Source: Zonotrichia leucophrys gambelii (lineage: Eukaryota; Chordata; Aves; Passeriformes; Passerellidae). Taken from it: DNA of 64,000 nt. Below are positions 53,629 through 64,000 of the stretch, in pieces (position 1 is the first letter of the stretch; each line of letters starts with the position of its first letter). The stretch is taken from the NCBI RefSeq assembly GCF_028769735.1, contig NC_088200.1:67834061-67898060 (forward strand), read 5' to 3'. The notes under the pieces were generated by a model. That model did no database searches and was not told where the DNA came from. It saw only the letters and a program-made list of their open reading frames with translations. Both the position numbers and the translations under genes were made by a program.

Positions 53629-53684
<56 letters not shown>
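53629..53684 (+). repeat. 56-base A homopolymer
   Basis: Uninterrupted A run in the ZNF608 upstream region, followed by GGAAAG. It reads as U56 in ZNF608 sense RNA. Length is prone to sequencing error. Confidence 0.8.
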
Positions 53685-53686
<2 letters not shown>

Positions 53687-53956
53687 AAAGAAAAAAATGT
53701 TTCCCCAACTTCACACTCCGTCTTCAGCCCCGGACCTGGGAGCCATCCCGATCAGTAAGTAATGATCCCACGAAACAAACCTACAGGCGCCCGGGTGTTA
53801 CAAGACAGAATGTGCTAACATCGGGATAAATTAGTGAAAGGGAGGAAGGAAAAAAAGAAGAAAGGACTGAAAATCTGGGCTGGATTCCGCCTGTTAGTTG
53901 GGAAGTGGCATTTTTTTCGCCCGTCCTGACAGATCTGATTTCTTGAAGTAACTTGA

Positions 53957-53999
53957 GGGGAAACGGGCGGGGGAGGCGGGGGGAGGGGGAAGAGGGGGG
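53957..53999 (+). promoter_or_regulatory. G-quadruplex-capable G-rich tract
   Basis: Six runs of three or more G (957-960, 965-967, 969-973, 978-983, 985-989, 994-999, offsets from 53000), mostly separated by 1-5 bases, satisfy the G3+N1-7 rule several times over. The G-rich strand is the ZNF608 template strand. A further purine-rich stretch continues to about 54,030. Confidence 0.55.
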
Positions 54000-54544
54000 C
54001 GAGGAAGAGGCGGAGGAGCGGGAGGGGGGAATCACTGATCTGATAAACCGGTTATCAAAACATTTTGTGGGAGTGGAGGAAGGACTGCGTACTCTCAAAC
54101 GAACTAAATTTTCCCAGGGGTAAGATTTCGGGGAGGGGGGTGCCGGTGCCTGTCCCCGTCCGTTCGTCTGTCCGTCCCTCCCCCACCAGCCTTAGATCAG
54201 CGCTTTTTAAAAATAGGAATTAGGAAAAAAAAAAAAAAAAAAGAAGCAAACCACCAGCATAGGCACGTATCAGTTTCGAATGGCTGTCTCGGGGGAAAAA
54301 AAAATAATAACAACGAAAAACCCGTGAGCTTGGGCTAGTCAGTCATGCGGTAAGTAATTCAGTAATTAGAGTCCGAGGAGATAAAGCAGACGACCTTTTT
54401 GTCAGGACAGATCGCTCCCACCTTATTGTCTCAGCAAACCTCGCAGTCTACCGTTATCACCCCCTTCCCTATGCCTCCCTCCCCCCTCTCCGAGTCAGAC
54501 GGTCTCGGAGCTTTAGCTTAGTATTTTTAATTAGCCGGCGATGG

Positions 54545-55060
54545 GAAGCTAAAAGCCGTAATGAATTGCCGGTGGCGGGAGGGCGGGGGGAGGGGGAGGC
54601 GCGGCGGGCCCGCCGCCCGCGTCACGTGACGCCACCGGGCGCCATTGGCCGCCACCGCCGCCCCTCACACACCCGGCGGGGCGGGCTGCGCCCTGCCCCG
54701 GCCCCGCCCCGCCCCGCGCCGCCGGCCCGCCGCCTCGGCTGGAGTCCCGGAGTGCCCCCCAGGAGCGCCTCGCCGAGCCCCCCGCCACCTCCCCTGGTGG
54801 GGGGGCCCGTTTACCTCAGGGCTTTCCCTTCCCTGCGCCTCAGGGCAGGCAGAACAGAGACGGCGATGGAAGCCGGCAACTGCCGAGGGACGATCCCACC
54901 CCCGTCCCCCGGCTCCAGCCTCGCGTTTCTGGTGTCTCGGTGTGACATGCGAGGTGCCTCCCGGTCTGTCGGTGCCCCGTCGCTCCTGCTAACGAGCGCA
55001 GTGCTCTCGGGGCCCGGGGGGGCGGGGAAGCAATGCAGACTTGGCTGTAATGGTGTCACT
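54545..55060 (-). promoter_or_regulatory. ZNF608: CpG island A, likely main ZNF608 promoter
   Basis: Dense CpG and G+C after kilobases of AT-rich DNA. Read on the minus strand it holds GC boxes (GGGGCGGGGC, about 54,690-54,720), a CCAAT box (54648-54644), the palindromic E-box GTCACGTGAC (54630-54621), then CpG-rich DNA. That order suggests initiation near 54.55-54.60 kb, without a TATA box. It lies about 2.4 kb upstream of the start codon. The exact start site cannot be read from sequence. Confidence 0.6.
54621..54630. promoter_or_regulatory. Palindromic E-box GTCACGTGAC (USF / MiT-TFE CLEAR type)
   Basis: A perfect 10-bp palindrome in CpG island A, 13 bp from an inverted CCAAT box (54644-54648). 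USF and MiT/TFE factors bind this exact form in CpG promoters. Its position just upstream of the inferred start region suits a core promoter element. Confidence 0.5.
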
Positions 55061-55546
55061 TTTATTTCCCCCCCCTCCCCCACCGTGGGTTAGTTAAAAC
55101 CCAAAAAGGCACTACGCTTTAACGCTCCCCAAGTGCACCGTCAAGTATGATTTGTGTGGCTACAGTGCTTTCACCCTCTTACTTCCCTCCAATAACTCAC
55201 CCTGTCTAGGGGGTTGTTTTGGGGTTTTCTTCCTCCTTTAAAAATCCCCAAGAACCCTAGTTATCTCAACTCCCAAAACTCTTTAACACTCCCGTTTGGA
55301 GAGAAAAAAAAGAAAATCCCCTCTAAGTGCTATAGACGCACCACGCAACCGTACTTACGGTCTGTATTGGATCGAGTTGACCTTTTCCTTCTAACTGCAT
55401 TGAGTGTGTTTTTGTTGCAGCCGCTTTTTATTTTAGGAAAAAAAAAATCTAATGTCTTCAACAGATTTATTGTGTTTGGAGGAAGAGAGCACCAGATATC
55501 ATGAACTTTCCTTTCTTTCTAGAAACAAAATTAAAACAACAACGCC

Positions 55547-55571
55547 AAAAAAAAAAAAAAAAAAAAAAAAA
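55547..55571 (+). repeat. 25-base A homopolymer
   Basis: Run of A between CpG islands A and B, followed by an A/G-rich segment. Confidence 0.85.
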
Positions 55572-55619
55572 GAAAAGAAGAAAAACTGGGCAGAGAAGGC
55601 AAACCCGGCATGTGTGTCT

Positions 55620-56080
55620 GTCCCCTCACAGGCTGACACACAGGCACAGGGGACAGGGGCGCTGCCCCCACAGCAGCGGCCGAGGCGGGGGACTGGGAGC
55701 CTCGCTCCGCGCGGTACCTGAGAGGGACTTTTCTTTGTTCGCGATGCCCTTTCCCTGCCGGCCAATCAGCACCCAGCTTTTATGAAACCGGGCCCTGCCA
55801 TTGGCCCGCCGCTCCTCCTGCCTGCCGGCGAGGGCGAGAGACACAAACACGCACCCGCTCGCTCGCTCACACCCCCGGCACCCGCTCGCACTCGCGCCTT
55901 GCGGCCCCGCACACGCTGCGCCCCCGCGCACGCCGCACCCCCGCCCGGCACCCTCGCACCAGCCCACCCCCACCTCCGCGCGCATTGTACACTCACTCAC
56001 ACGTTCTGCACTCGCACGCACACGCACGCAGCCCCCCGCTCTGCAGCCCGCAGCCTACACCGAGCCTCCTTGCTGCAGCC
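55620..56080. promoter_or_regulatory. CpG island B with divergent CCAAT pair
   Basis: GC- and CpG-rich, with degenerate CA/CG-rich repeats at 55,850-56,035. It contains CCAAT (55762-55766) and ATTGG (55800-55804) in opposite orientation. On the minus strand a TATA-like CATAAAAG (about 55786-55779) lies between them and a donor-like CAG|GTACCG (55717-55716) follows. It could be an alternative first exon of ZNF608 or a divergent non-coding promoter; direction is unresolved. Confidence 0.45.
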
Positions 56081-56949
56081 AGATACAAAATCGTGTTTCC
56101 CATTTCAATTATCCTACATAACATTTAAAGCTGAGGGAGAGAAAAATAAATGAGGGAAGGGAAAGGAAAAAAAAAAAAAGAGAGGGGGAGGAGGGGAAGG
56201 AAAAAAATAGAAAACCAAGGTGGAGTGTAGCTCTGCCAAGACTCACACGTAGGGAGGAAGACTCCCTCATTTCGTTTTAATTTAATTTCAGGGCAGTTTT
56301 CGAAGCCATGATGAATGATTTTTCTGTGCCGGTTTCAAAGAGGCAATTTAGAATCTCAGTCATAATTTTTAAATGCCCCCTCATTCAAAATTATAACAGC
56401 TTGAAGCCAGCGAGTGAGGGTTGCTGATACACATGTGCGATTATTTTCGTGCTTAGTGGAGGAGAAAAGCAAACAGTGTCTGGAGGAAGGGGCTGAGCGG
56501 AGGTTCATGGTAGGGCAGCCCCCCCAGCTCTGCTTGGGGGTCACCGAGGCGGTGCTCCGCTCTCCGATCAGCCCTCTTTCTTGGATTCACTTTTACAGCT
56601 CCTCACGTATTTTATTACATGTTCATTTTTACAATATGGCTTAAGTTAGACAGGTCGGGTTTTATTCTTTTTTTCTCCCTTTTTTTTTTTCTCTTCCTCT
56701 TTTTCGGAAGGAAGGGGAGCAGAAAATAACCCTTTTGTTTCCAGACTGCTGATTTACTGCCGCACGCACTGAAGTGTGAATGCCAGCGACCCTATAACTA
56801 CCACGTGAACATCCTTTCACAGGAATTAGTAACACAAATCTTCCCTATCGGGCTTTGTGTAGCTCGAAAATATCCCCCTTAATCATTCCTTTTGTTTACG
56901 TTGGGAGCCATTATGCTACACCACTGCGTTAAATTGCGTTTAACCCTTC

Positions 56950-57020
56950 GCGGACGGCAGGGGTGGAATGGGGGCGGCGGCGGCCGCCGCCCGCGGGCAC
57001 GGGAGGGTCGGGAGGTGGGG
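56950..57020. other. Small GC-rich patch
   Basis: About 70 bp of GGC/CCG-rich sequence between islands B and C, too short for an independent CpG island. It may be part of the broad unmethylated promoter domain. No motif order suggests a promoter of its own. Confidence 0.3.
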
Positions 57021-57740
57021 GGCACTAGCCCCGCAGACACCCTGTTCCTTTTAATATCCTTAATCACTATCTACTCTTTTTTTTCCCCCCTCTTCCCTGT
57101 CTTTGACTTTTTTTCCCCCCCTTCCTCTTCCCCTTGATCTCACTGGGACTGATCTCCCTGTGAAAATCGATACGGGATGTTTTTCTTGCCAAACGTACGC
57201 TACGCCCAAGTCAAGATTTCCGGCAAGAAGTCAAAGCGTGGCATTTACGATGTCCTGCACACCCATGACAGGGTGACAAAATACCTCTTTGGATTTCGTC
57301 CAGCTGAGCAAATCACGCTCGTCAGCGTGCCCGCGTTGCAGGCTTCCCAATGAAAGGGGCCATTAGTGGAGAGGTACCAGAGGAGCAAACCCCCCCAGAC
57401 CCGGCTTTGCTGCGGGGGCTTTGCGGAAGGTGAAACAGGACTAGTGGGGGTAAAAACCGCCCGTGGCGTGGCACTCGTCAGCGCTATGGCCACCCGGTCA
57501 CCATGACCAGGGGCCCCAGGAGAAAAGGCTGCCCTCCAGGTGCTGTGAGTCCCGCGGACATTGGGGTCACCAACATATGCTACCTTGCGAGGCCTTGAGG
57601 CTGCTCCGTTTCTCCTGTGTAAAAATACTTACCCTTCAAGGGCTGATAATGAAGGGTTTATTAGCAGGGATATGTTCATTGTCAAGGAGCCCCTTGATCA
57701 CGTTAAATGTTTAAGCCGTTACAAAGTGGGGGAAGGAAGC

Positions 57741-57820
57741 AAAAAACAAACAAACAAAAAACCAACCCCCTCCAAAAAAAAACACAAACAAAAACAAAAA
57801 ACCAACAAAACAAAAAAAAA
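57741..57820 (+). repeat. A/C-rich low-complexity tract
   Basis: CAAA, CCAA and A-run units with almost no G or T. Confidence 0.8.
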
Positions 57821-59011
57821 CCCCTCATGGCATGTGTGCAGCACAAACAAGAATTGCTGAGGTGTGAACAGTGAACACATCCCTGCCATCCCGCCCGGCT
57901 GTTGGGACAACGCAGGGATAATCGCAAGGAGGACCTGTGATAGGCCACTTCCCAGCCGCTGTGGCAGCGGACACGGCTGGAGTCACTAGCATCCTCTCCC
58001 CAGGGAGGGGACACTTATGCCCAGCATGAGCAATTTGTGGAGGAGTGGGCATGCATAATGTCACAAGGTACCGAAAATTTCAGTTTCCCCGGGGGTAGCT
58101 CTTGAGTGATGTCACTCACTGGTTAGCAAAATTTTAAGATCAGCAACACCAAGCTTTTGGTCTACTTAGTCATGGATCACTATTCCTGTTTCCTTACAGT
58201 ATGTATTTTTCAGATTTAGGTAATGGCCCTGAATTTTTCAGTATTGACCTCTGTTTAGACACGTTTCACTTTGGGCTGCTGCTCGTCTGCAAAATTACAG
58301 TCATTTTCACATTATTATACAGTGAATAGGAGACGGTTTGTATTTAGCCTTGGGTGGGGGAAGGGGTATTATGGGAAGTGATCTGCTACGGTCAGCACAT
58401 AATTTCAGCCCAAAGAAAATTGCTTCTGAATAGATGGTCTGTTAACTAGCCAAGGAACAGTCGCTGGGAGAGATTACAAAAATGCCTCTGCTTTATCTGC
58501 CTTACACCATCATTTTAATTTTTGAAAGAAACGGTCAGGGGAAGAGCCGGTCACGAGGGTTACTAACTACAGAGGCCAACTGATGGGGGTAAAGTACCCT
58601 TAAAAACCTCCTTAAATTACAAATTTTGGAGGGGAGCCTCTCACCCCATTCCCTCCTGGCATTTGTGTATGAATCTACAGGGAAGGAGCCTGCCCAGTGT
58701 ACCACATGGTTGCAAAAGCAGGGTTTTATGTACCCATTTCTGTGGCAGAAATTAGAGCAAGACTGCTTGCCGGCCCCTGGGTGCATCTGCAGCAGCAGAT
58801 TCCGATGAGTGGATGCAAAAGGACCACTGAACTCACATTGTCTTGTCAGGTTAAGAATGTCGGTATTTCAAAAAGCGGCCAGGGCCCGCTGTGTGATTTA
58901 GTGACTTTTCCGCCTTAATTTCTACCTGCTCTCCAAATTAGAATTGGTGCAGCTGTGGACTGCTAATAATACCAAGAGATCACCATTCACCCATCCTGGT
59001 CCCTGTCCGGA

Positions 59012-59072
59012 TTTTTTTGTTGGTTTTGGTTTTTTGGGGAGGGTTGTTTTTGTCGGTTTTGTTTTGTTTTAA
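59012..59072 (+). repeat. G/T-rich low-complexity tract
   Basis: TTTTGG, TTTTGTTTTG type units just left of CpG island C. Confidence 0.75.
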
Positions 59073-59119
59073 CTTTGCCAGACATATGCATCGCACGCGC
59101 TACGAAGATTGCCGTCGAA

Positions 59120-59430
59120 GGTCTCTTTGTTTGGCGGAGGGCCCGCGCTGCCGGTCCCGCTGCCCCGGGCGGGCCGCAGCCGTGAGGGGAGAGAGGCGCC
59201 TTCCCGCCCCTCCCGCGGCCGCGGGCCCCGCGCGCTGCCCGCTCCCCGAGCGCTGAGCGGGCGGCGCCCAATCAGCGCGCGAGAAATCGCTTTCGCGGCT
59301 CGCCATTGGCCGGCGGCGCGCGGGGCGGGGCGGGGGCCCCGCGCGCGGGCCCCGGGGGAGCGGCGGCTCCGCGCCTGAGGGGAGCGGGGTGGACTTGGCG
59401 TTCCGGCCCGGGTTAAACTTGCCGAGAAGA
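59120..59430. promoter_or_regulatory. CpG island C, detached upstream promoter candidate
   Basis: A compact, very GC-rich island with a CCAAT box (59268-59272) and ATTGG (59305-59309) in opposite orientation and GC boxes at about 59,318-59,335. It lies some 3.5 kb upstream of island B in otherwise AT-rich DNA. It may start an upstream ZNF608 isoform or a divergent lncRNA. No convincing coding frame is attached on either strand. Confidence 0.45.
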
Positions 59431-60479
59431 ACCGCAGTAATGCCACCTAGGCTTACTGTCATTAGCAGCAAAGCCTTAATTGCCTCCCCTCATTCAGTCT
59501 GTCTCCACTTGTCCCTTTGTTCCCGTGTTCGGTGTTGCAGGAGCACGGGTACGGGTCCGTACCTCCGATCTCGGCATTATCGATAGCCTGTCTGCAAAGA
59601 TAAACCCATCGTTCTCTTTCTCTTCAACTTGCACCAAAGTGAGGGCAAAAATCCATTTCTCATCAGCACTTACTTGTCACACTAATTACGTAAACAATGA
59701 GTGGCGTTTCTCTCCTCTACAACGTTTTGCGCATAAAAGTTTTCTCATAACAAGACTTGAAAGCAGTGCACTGGAAATTGTATTGATTCGAAAATTTTGG
59801 GTTAGCGCATCCTAGAACCTTCAGAACATCCCACAGTATTATGGGCGAACTTAGAGTTGATGTGCACCAACTACTGGCTCTGCAGATTAGTTGTGGGTAA
59901 TTTATTACAGCATTGCTGATTGCCAGTGATCCATAGACCAGAGTGTGGGAACTGATGATACAAACTACAGAGGAGTCATTATACAGTTGGCAGATACTTC
60001 TGTTAGATACAGTTGTTTTTTTTTTTTCCGGAGGCAATGCTGACAATGTTTCCTTCTTCTTTAGAGCAGTCCATAGACTCTTTTACATTTATCTGCATAT
60101 TCACAAGGAGTCTCAGTTTGATACCTAATCTAGTGGTCAGTGTCTCTGACGTTTCAGCATACAAATATAGTTTCTACATGGAAGCAAAGTGCTGCTATGT
60201 TGTTTATTGAAGAGCAACAAAGATGACCTGACAACTAGATGGAATGATTTATGAAAGAGCCTCTACACGCATGTGTATATTTATTTGGGAGTACAGAGAG
60301 AGTGCAAAAAGTAAACAGATAACAACTATCCTTCTGAGAGCACAGAGACAGAAAAGAAAAAAAAGAAAGAGACTAAAGAGAACAAACCTGAAAAAAGTGG
60401 GGGGAAATGTAGAAGAAGAAAAATAAAAAAGGAAAGGAAAATAAAAAAATAAAAGAGGAAAAGAGAAAAGCAACAGTTG

Positions 60480-60504
60480 AAAATAAATAAATAAATAAAT
60501 AAAT
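60480..60504 (+). repeat. AAAT tetranucleotide microsatellite
   Basis: Six AAAT units at the end of an A/G-rich stretch (about 60,350-60,480). Confidence 0.85.
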
Positions 60505-60599
60505 GTTCTACCAATGTAATGTGCTAATCAGTGAAATAAATACAAAAGGAATAAATGAGATGTTCCCAAGTACCGTAGCATAGAACTTAAAAGTTAGGC

Positions 60600-60700
60600 T
60601 GGAAAGAGCACTAAAAATAAATAATATGGGTAATTACTCCATGTTGGCATTAGAGTGGACTGAATGACCCAGAAAGTCTTTTCTATTCCATAAATTAACA
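60600..60700 (+). mobile_element. Possible CR1 3' terminal fragment
   Basis: The text GAGTGGACTGAATGACCCAG followed by AAGTCTTTTCTATTCCATAA resembles the CR1 3' end (…GATGACC…AGGTCCCTTCCAACC…ATTCTATGA) in sense orientation. It is short and diverged, so the assignment is tentative. Confidence 0.35.
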
Positions 60701-62359
60701 GTCCAAGGTTCTGCTGTAGAATTTGAATTACAAACCTTTTACCTAGACATGAATATAGCCTTCAGTTCATTGTATAGATGGTCAATTTTTCAAGTAATTT
60801 AAACAGCATATTTATTTATGTAGTGCTTTGTGCAAACATTCCGATAATGTTAAAAATATTTTTTCTTTCATAATAAAGAGTGTGTTCTGAGAAACAAGCA
60901 ATACATGTTGAAATCTGTTACAGTCTTGTCATAGCCTAAGCTTAATGTTTCACAGTCCATTATAATTTGTAATAGAAATGATAGATGCAGTTTCAGTATT
61001 TTAGTAGGACAGTGTGTCGATGTTCTAGTCTTGCCAAGGTGAAAAATGTACAAAAGGCCAGTGGCTGGGTACAGTACTTCACATTTTCAGAGAGAACAAA
61101 TAAGCACGGGGAAATGAAACTGAGGCTTAGTGAATAGGATTGGATTGGTTTTTTAGAGGAAAGGCTAGGAGTCATAGGCCAGGGAGAGGAAAGATGAATC
61201 TTGAAATGGAATTTGCAGAGGAGTAGCCAGTTAGGCTTAAGGAGTCTGCAGCAGAAGTGGGTTTGAGAGGGACTTTCCCAATGTGAAAGGAGAGCAAGAA
61301 GAATGATGTTGAATAAGCAGAAGAAATAGGCCTGATATAAGATCAGATAGCATATACCAGGAATAAGATAAAGGTGACTAACAGTCAGAATGTGCACTGT
61401 CTGGTAAAGTGAGGAATGACTCCGAAAGTTTTCAGAGCCAAGGTTGGGTATACCATCCTCACGGGAAGAGTGAGGAAAACGTGCTGCTACATTTTTGACA
61501 GAAAGGAGCTCGAAAATGAATGACCCTTGAAAACCCACGAGAGAAGAATAAGTCTGTTTGTATGTAGGTTTGAACCCAGTAGTTTTAAAAACTGCAGAGC
61601 TATGGAAGGAGAAAACCTATGCTCTGGGACAAGACAAATACCAAAGATTTTGATAATTCAGATGAGAAGCATTTAAACAAAATAAATATGTTAGCTGCTA
61701 GAGCTGCAAGTGAAGAGAATAACCCTAGGAACGTCTCTATGTGTACCAGAGCAAGCAACTGTGACCTCTTGCTTTTCTGACTGTCCTTGCTGCTCTTTTG
61801 TTGTTTCCTTTGCTGTATTGGGGCAGGAGAGAAACACAAAGAAAGCTTTGTACCCTCAGCTACACAAGAAGGGACTTGCTCTAAAAGCAGCATGAGGAAA
61901 CAGGAGTGAGACAGTGGGAGAGAAGGAGAAGGGGTGATAAGACCAAGACACTGAGGCAGTAAAGGCGGCGATGTAAATACAAAAAGGGAAGATCAGTACA
62001 GAAGATGGGCAACTGGGGCAGTCTGGTCTCAGCTGTCTCACAATCATTATGTGACAACTTCTGTGATTTGGCCATCTTGCCTTGAAATACTAAGTAAAGC
62101 AACAAGTGAATGTAAAAGCATCAAGGATTCCTTTAGCCAAAAATAACACAGCTATGTTTTCTAGTGGGTGATGAAACACAATCAGGTGAGACATTACTCA
62201 TTTCTAGGTTTACATTCTCCATGGAGGTACCTGAAACATTGCTGAACTGCACTATTGACATTTGAAGAGAAATCCCATCCAGATTTTAGACATTTTCTTC
62301 AGCAGTGTGGTTGCAAATGTTTTATTTAAAAAGAAGCCTGGTAAATAAAAGAGAAAATG

Positions 62360-62467
62360 AAAAAACAAAACAGCAACAAACAACAACAAACAACAAAACA
62401 AACCAAACAAAACCAAAAACAAACACCCAAAACTGAAAAAAACCCCAAAGAACAACAAACCAAAACT
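62360..62467 (+). repeat. A/C-rich low-complexity tract
   Basis: CAACAAA, CCAAAA and CAAAC units over about 105 bp. Confidence 0.8.
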
Positions 62468-64000
62468 CTGGGGAATGCACCAAGTGATATAACCATTTCT
62501 GCTTGATCATTCTTCCTATTAATGGAAGCAAGTTGTGGCTGTAGCTATATTGAGCTCCTCACATCTGTCTGTTTTAGAGCAATGGTGTGAACTAAACGTA
62601 GCACCGTTTGTGTCAGACAAGAGGGCAGAGGTGGTCTGTTTAGATGATGAGCCTCTGCACAGTCTGGACTTTGAAATCTGCAGGTCCTCTCATCACAGAG
62701 CTTCTGCTTCCTCACTTGTAATTTAGTGTAACAGTGATTACTTACCTTACAGGGTGCCCTGAGGACTGTGTTTGTTAAGCATATTGAGATCAAGTGTAAT
62801 GTGATTAAGAACATGTGCATTAGATTTAGACCTGTATAGCAAATTGCTGCTATTAAAGCAGACTTTCCAGTGACTGCAACTTCTCTCTTCTTTAGGACCA
62901 GAGAAAAGAAGTCCCAAGAATCACACAGGGGTGTTACCTTTTTTGCCTTATGTAAAGATCCTCTGTGCTTTCAAGCCCTTAATATAGGATGCAAGTAGAC
63001 TTTTTGTCCAGTTCTCTGAACTTCCACCGTGGATGTGGAAAAAAGAAAAACCTGGTGTGCTTTTTGTAATTGTCGTGAGAGAAGTCTTGAGTCCGTAGGA
63101 GATGTTTAGGAATTGTTCTGGAGCCTGAGCCTGTGGTGTCCCGGAGCCGGAACTGCTGTTTCAACTATCTTCCCTCAGATGTACTATAAAAGAACCTGGA
63201 AGAAATCCTGTGAGGATCTCTGCTTTGACAGAGCGTATTCTAGTGCATATTCATCAAGAACGCCCAAAAGATTTCTTTTATTTAAACAACAAGGATACTT
63301 AAGAATTGTTCCACGCTTTGGCCCATGGAATATTATTTTGCAGACTAAATACCTCTCCTTCCTTTTGTCCCGATTTGAAATTTAGGAATAAATTATATGA
63401 TTTATATTATAAAATTTTACTTTTCCATTTTACACTTCTATAATTTTAAGAGCACAGATGTAGTGCTCTCAAAATTGAAAAATAAATATGCCCAAATCAA
63501 AGTTGTATATTATTTAAACATATTTGTTTGGTTTTAATTTTAATGGTAATAGAAAAAGATATCTACAAGTGTATCAAAATTAATCAGGTGTATTAAAATG
63601 CATTGGTTTTTTATTTGGAGAAATGAGTTTATGTGAAAAGTTTCTGTTTCTAAATCTTTTTATCTAGCACTTTGTATTTTGCTGGTTAAAAGCATTCCTC
63701 TGAGGTCAAATAAAAAATTGTTATCAAATGCAGACCAACTCTCTCATACCGCTGTTCAAAATGGTGAACTAGTTCTGAAATATAATCTGTTAACATATTG
63801 TTAATGAAAACATTTAGCACCGAGGTCAAGGCTTTTTGGGGGAGGGGGAAATGAAAATACACTTTTTTTTCCCCAGAGAATATTCGCTGTCTAGCCTTCT
63901 TAGTTATTCTTCATAAAAATACACGAATTATGGTTTAGGGAAAATATTGTTGAGAGGAATACATTGCAAATGCACAAAATCAGTGGATAATTGCTTTTAC

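Larger units (their letters stand above)
52271..54544 (-). other. ZNF608: ZNF608 upstream non-coding region (exon 1 leader and/or intron 1)
   Basis: No coding frame. Holds an A/G-rich stretch (52492-52540), the candidate donor at 53223, a 56-base A run (53629-53684), the G-quadruplex tract and an 18-base A run (54225-54242). Which parts are exon or intron depends on the unresolved start site and donor. Confidence 0.5.
56081..59119. other. Non-coding DNA between CpG islands B and C
   Basis: No coding frame is supported. Contains purine-rich sequence (56155-56210), pyrimidine runs near 56,670-56,710 and 57,075-57,120, a small GC patch, an A/C-only tract (57741-57820) and a G/T-only tract (59012-59072). 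Confidence 0.5.
59431..64000. other. Upstream intergenic DNA
   Basis: AT-rich. No protein similarity recognised, including the 181-codon minus-strand frame at 60993-61538, which has no family features. Contains an A/G-rich region with an AAAT microsatellite, a possible CR1 end and an A/C-only tract (62360-62467). Nothing else is supported. Confidence 0.5.

Noticed and set aside
54566..55093. 175-codon plus-strand frame across CpG island A
   Set aside because: Pro/Arg/Ala-rich translation is typical of stop-poor GC-rich promoter DNA; several frames on both strands are open at once.
55626..56153. Open frames on both strands across CpG island B
   Set aside because: Low-complexity Arg/Ala/Gly or His/Pro/Thr translations of degenerate CA/CG-rich repeats.
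59069..59471. Minus- and plus-strand frames (89-125 codons) in CpG island C
   Set aside because: Same GC artefact; no family resemblance.
60993..61538. 181-codon minus-strand open frame, the longest outside ZNF608
   Set aside because: Ser/Leu-rich translation with no recognisable domain or supporting splice or promoter context; treated as chance.

Overview
The window is vertebrate nuclear DNA, almost certainly from a bird and probably a songbird. It is AT-rich and gene-poor, with long introns, CR1-type LINE remnants, and a solo retroviral LTR of a kind I associate with passerine genomes. The species call is an inference from repeats and protein similarity. The only protein-coding gene I can support is the 5' part of ZNF608, a large single-C2H2-zinc-finger nuclear regulator and paralogue of ZNF609. 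It is on the minus strand.

Layout in the direction of ZNF608 transcription (right to left): (1) 56.1-64 kb is upstream DNA with a detached CpG island at about 59.1-59.4 kb, a probable CR1 3' end and several microsatellites. (2) 53.2-56.1 kb is the promoter zone: two CpG islands, CCAAT boxes, a GTCACGTGAC E-box, a G-quadruplex-capable tract, a run of 56 A, and several possible first-exon donors. (3) The first coding exon is 51224-52108 (295 codons), preceded by a probable 162-nt 5'UTR segment with a strong acceptor at 52270/52271 and two short upstream ORFs. (4) The second coding intron is about 32.5 kb (18758-51223), with no recognised gene but several perfect short-loop palindromes and motif-rich stretches that may be enhancers. 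(5) The second coding exon is 18502-18757 (85 codons plus one base). (6) From 18501 to the left edge is the next intron, still open at base 1. The large zinc-finger exon must lie outside the window.

The two coding exons join in phase 0 (AAG|GTT). The second exon ends in phase 1 inside a glycine codon. Together they encode residues 1-380 plus the first base of codon 381, covering the acidic N-terminal motif, the basic Ser/Asn-rich linker and the highly conserved block before the zinc finger. No tRNA, rRNA, CRISPR or prokaryote-type feature was seen. No clearly novel multi-gene system is visible. The most interesting points are regulatory or RNA-level: a coding exon that could form a circular RNA whose ORF closes just past the junction, overlapping uORFs, matched CCAAT-pair promoters 3.5 kb apart, and unusually perfect intronic palindromes.
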